Below are positions 62,608-64,000 of a stretch of DNA of 64,000 nucleotides, in pieces (position 1 is the first letter of the stretch; every line of letters begins with the position of its first letter). Below the pieces are notes generated by a model. That model searched no databases. It was not told the origin of the DNA and worked only from the letters and a program-made list of their open reading frames with translations. Where the stretch lies: NCBI RefSeq assembly GCF_002848005.1, contig NZ_PKHX01000001.1, positions 438,407 through 502,406 on the forward strand, read 5' to 3'. The position numbers and the translations under genes were made by a program. The DNA is from Varibaculum cambriense. GTDB lineage: Bacteria > Actinomycetota > Actinomycetes > Actinomycetales > Actinomycetaceae.

Positions 62608-63798
62608 TTACCTTTTCTGGCGATACTCTCTTGCCTGCTGATAGGCCGCTAGCGTCGCCTCCAGGCAACGCTCCCAGGAAACCGGGCTGGGCTGACTCAT
62701 ACAGTTGTCCCGCAGCTGATTTAGTTCTCCATTTAAGAGGGCGGCGGCGGTTTTTTCCGCCAGTTTACCGTCACTTTCAGCGGTAATACCGGTTACGCCC
62801 TCGGTAATAAAGTCGGTTATGGGGCTTTGTGACCGCACGATTACCGGTAGCCCGCTAGCGCGCGCTTCGGCGGCCGCGATCCCGAAGCTTTCATGCAAAC
62901 ATAGAGTAATAAAAAAGTCAGCCTGCCGGTAGGTGCTTAGCAGGCCAGACGCATCCTGCCTCCCCGGTAAAATCACTTGTCCCTCGCGAACTTGCCGTTG
63001 CGTACGTAGCAGGGGTCGCAGCGCCCCTTCCCCGAAAATGCTTAGCCGTAAGTTTCCTTGGCTGCCCAGGATTTGATTTACTATTTCCGTAAATTGAATC
63101 AACGCCAGTGGCCGTTTGCGGGGCATTAGCCGGATAGCACTGACTGCTCTAAAAGTCTTAGTGACCGGGGTCTGCGGACTTGCCTTAGCGAGGTTACCCG
63201 GCTCTCGGATGTCTGGTTGCTGCCCGCTAGACACCGAACTGTGGAACCGGATCTGCGGGGACCAAAAGTCGGTATCGACGCCGTTTGGAGTTATCGGCCA
63301 AGACTGTCGATTTGGGGGCGCAAGTAACTGGTTAATTTGGGAGTTCATTAGCGAAGAAACCCCGGAAAAAAGGATTCCCGCCTCCACCCAACGATTGAAG
63401 AAGCCACTGCCGCGCAGTAGGGGAGCCCAAGCGGCTAGCTCACAGTGGAAGGTGACTAAAGTGGGAATCTGGCTTCCTGCCGCAATTTGCAGAGCCAAAT
63501 GTGCAAATGGCGATAAGATCCCCACATGTACATGTAAAAGATCGAAGCGGGGAAAAATAGCCCGAAATAGTGGAGCCGCGAAGGGGTTCATAGGCGTGAA
63601 CCCAATGGTGGGCATGCCTAAACGATGCACCGGAATCTGCTCTTCTAAGCGGCGTCCCACAAAGGATCCGTCTCGGGTGGCGGTGATTACTTCTGGTGAA
63701 TGCCCAATTGCTTTTAGGTGCTGCGCCAGGTTGTAGGTTTGAGTTTCTATTCCACCCATATGTGGCGGGTAGCAGTCTGTAACTATCCCGATACGCAT
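62608..63798 (-). CDS. Glycosyltransferase family 4-like
   Basis: A 396-residue GT-B fold glycosyltransferase. N-terminal half with IVTDCYPPHMGGIETQTYNLAQHL and LLHVHVGILSPFAHLAL; C-terminal half with AVSAIRLMPRKRPLALI, LSIFGEGALRPLL and the nucleotide-sugar region FFITLCLHESFGIAAAEARASGLPVI holding the EX7E motif. It likely adds a hexose to a lipid or cell-surface glycan; acceptor unknown. Convergent with the IclR gene, 140 bases apart, and downstream of an rRNA operon. Confidence 0.9.
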   Translation of the reverse strand: MRIGIVTDCYPPHMGGIETQTYNLAQHLKAIGHSPEVITATRDGSFVGRRLEEQIPVHRLGMPTIGFTPMNPFAAPLFRAIFPRFDLLHVHVGILSPFAHLALQIAAGSQIPTLVTFHCELAAWAPLLRGSGFFNRWVEAGILFSGVSSLMNSQINQLLAPPNRQSWPITPNGVDTDFWSPQIRFHSSVSSGQQPDIREPGNLAKASPQTPVTKTFRAVSAIRLMPRKRPLALIQFTEIVNQILGSQGNLRLSIFGEGALRPLLRTQRQVREGQVILPGRQDASGLLSTYRQADFFITLCLHESFGIAAAEARASGLPVIVRSQSPITDFITEGVTGITAESDGKLAEKTAAALLNGELNQLRDNCMSQPSPVSWERCLEATLAAYQQAREYRQKR

Positions 63799-63890
63799 GC
63801 CCTTATCCTATCTTTAGTATTCGTGAAGTTTACGACCTATCCTGACTACGCCTAGTTACCAGCGGCGCGACAAAACTTCTTTATATAGTT

Positions 63891-63926
63891 AGGAGGCCAA
63901 ACCCATAAGGGTTTGGCCTCCTTTTT
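63891..63926. terminator. Terminator behind the rRNA operon
   Basis: A 14-bp perfect stem, AGGAGGCCAAACCC/GGGTTTGGCCTCCT, with loop ATAA. It stands directly behind the 5S rRNA gene read on the minus strand; on the plus strand it is followed by TTTTAA. Likely ends rRNA transcription. Confidence 0.8.
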
Positions 63927-63929
63927 AAT

Positions 63930-64000
63930 GTGGTTGTGGTGGTTTCTTACTCTCCCGCGCTCGTTGGGGCGTAGTACCATCAGCGTTGCCTAGCTTAGCT
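63930..64000 (-). rRNA. rrf: 5S ribosomal RNA, 3' part (5' end outside window)
   Basis: The minus strand reads GCTAAGCTAGGCAACGCTGA, then TGGTACTACGCCCC, GCGGGAGAGTAAGAAACC and ACCACAACCA, matching the 3' half of actinobacterial 5S rRNA (loop E region, helix IV and the terminal stem). The 16S and 23S genes should lie further right. The exact 3' end is estimated to within a few bases. Confidence 0.88.

Overview
The window comes from a mid-GC Gram-positive bacterium, most likely an actinomycete of the Actinomycetaceae type (Varibaculum- or Mobiluncus-like). The reasons are the ordinary actinobacterial order of the right-hand genes (leuC-leuD-murA-plsC-gpsA-ddl; rplU-rpmA-obgE; nadD-rsfS-phosphatase-tRNA-Ala), an IclR regulator divergent from leuCD, and a Pro/Ala-rich membrane protein between nadD and rsfS. 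Genus is inferred, not shown.

Positions 1 to about 46.9 kb are a siphovirus-type prophage entered from its left, with the left end outside the window. In order: replication (family A DNA polymerase, BRO/KilAC antirepressor, DUF4406 protein, P4/D5-type primase-helicase, VRR-NUC nuclease, SNF2-like helicase, ArpU/DUF1492-like late regulator); packaging and methylation (HNH, TerS, MetK, ParB-methyltransferase, Dcm, four small genes, TerL); head (portal, ClpP-type protease, HK97 capsid, connectors); tail (tail tube, chaperone pair with a CCCAAAA -1 frameshift site, tape measure, Dit, tail lysin); lysis (holin, small membrane protein, amidase with two CW_7 repeats); and two tandem large serine recombinases with their HTH/zinc-finger and SHOCT-like partners.

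This backbone is broken by cargo, mostly on the opposite strand: an Abi_2 gene; a 4.28-kb block inside dcm carrying a metal ABC transporter and the 3' part of leuS; a secreted-peptide/partner pair followed by a decayed piece of a second terminase; an HTH gene; a VanZ-family gene; a HigBA-like toxin-antitoxin pair; and a mixed-GC island of immunity-like genes next to the recombinases, bracketed by two copies of the recombinase 3' end. Two methylation-supply genes are damaged: metK by one in-frame TAA and dcm by the insertion.

From about 46.9 kb to the end the sequence is host chromosome: tRNA-Ala(GGC), phosphatase, rsfS, a Pro/Ala-rich membrane protein, nadD, obgE, rpmA, rplU, tRNA-His(GTG), an ATP-grasp protein, ddl, gpsA, plsC, murA, leuD, leuC, an IclR regulator, a glycosyltransferase, and at the right edge the 3' part of a 5S rRNA gene from an rRNA operon reading leftward.
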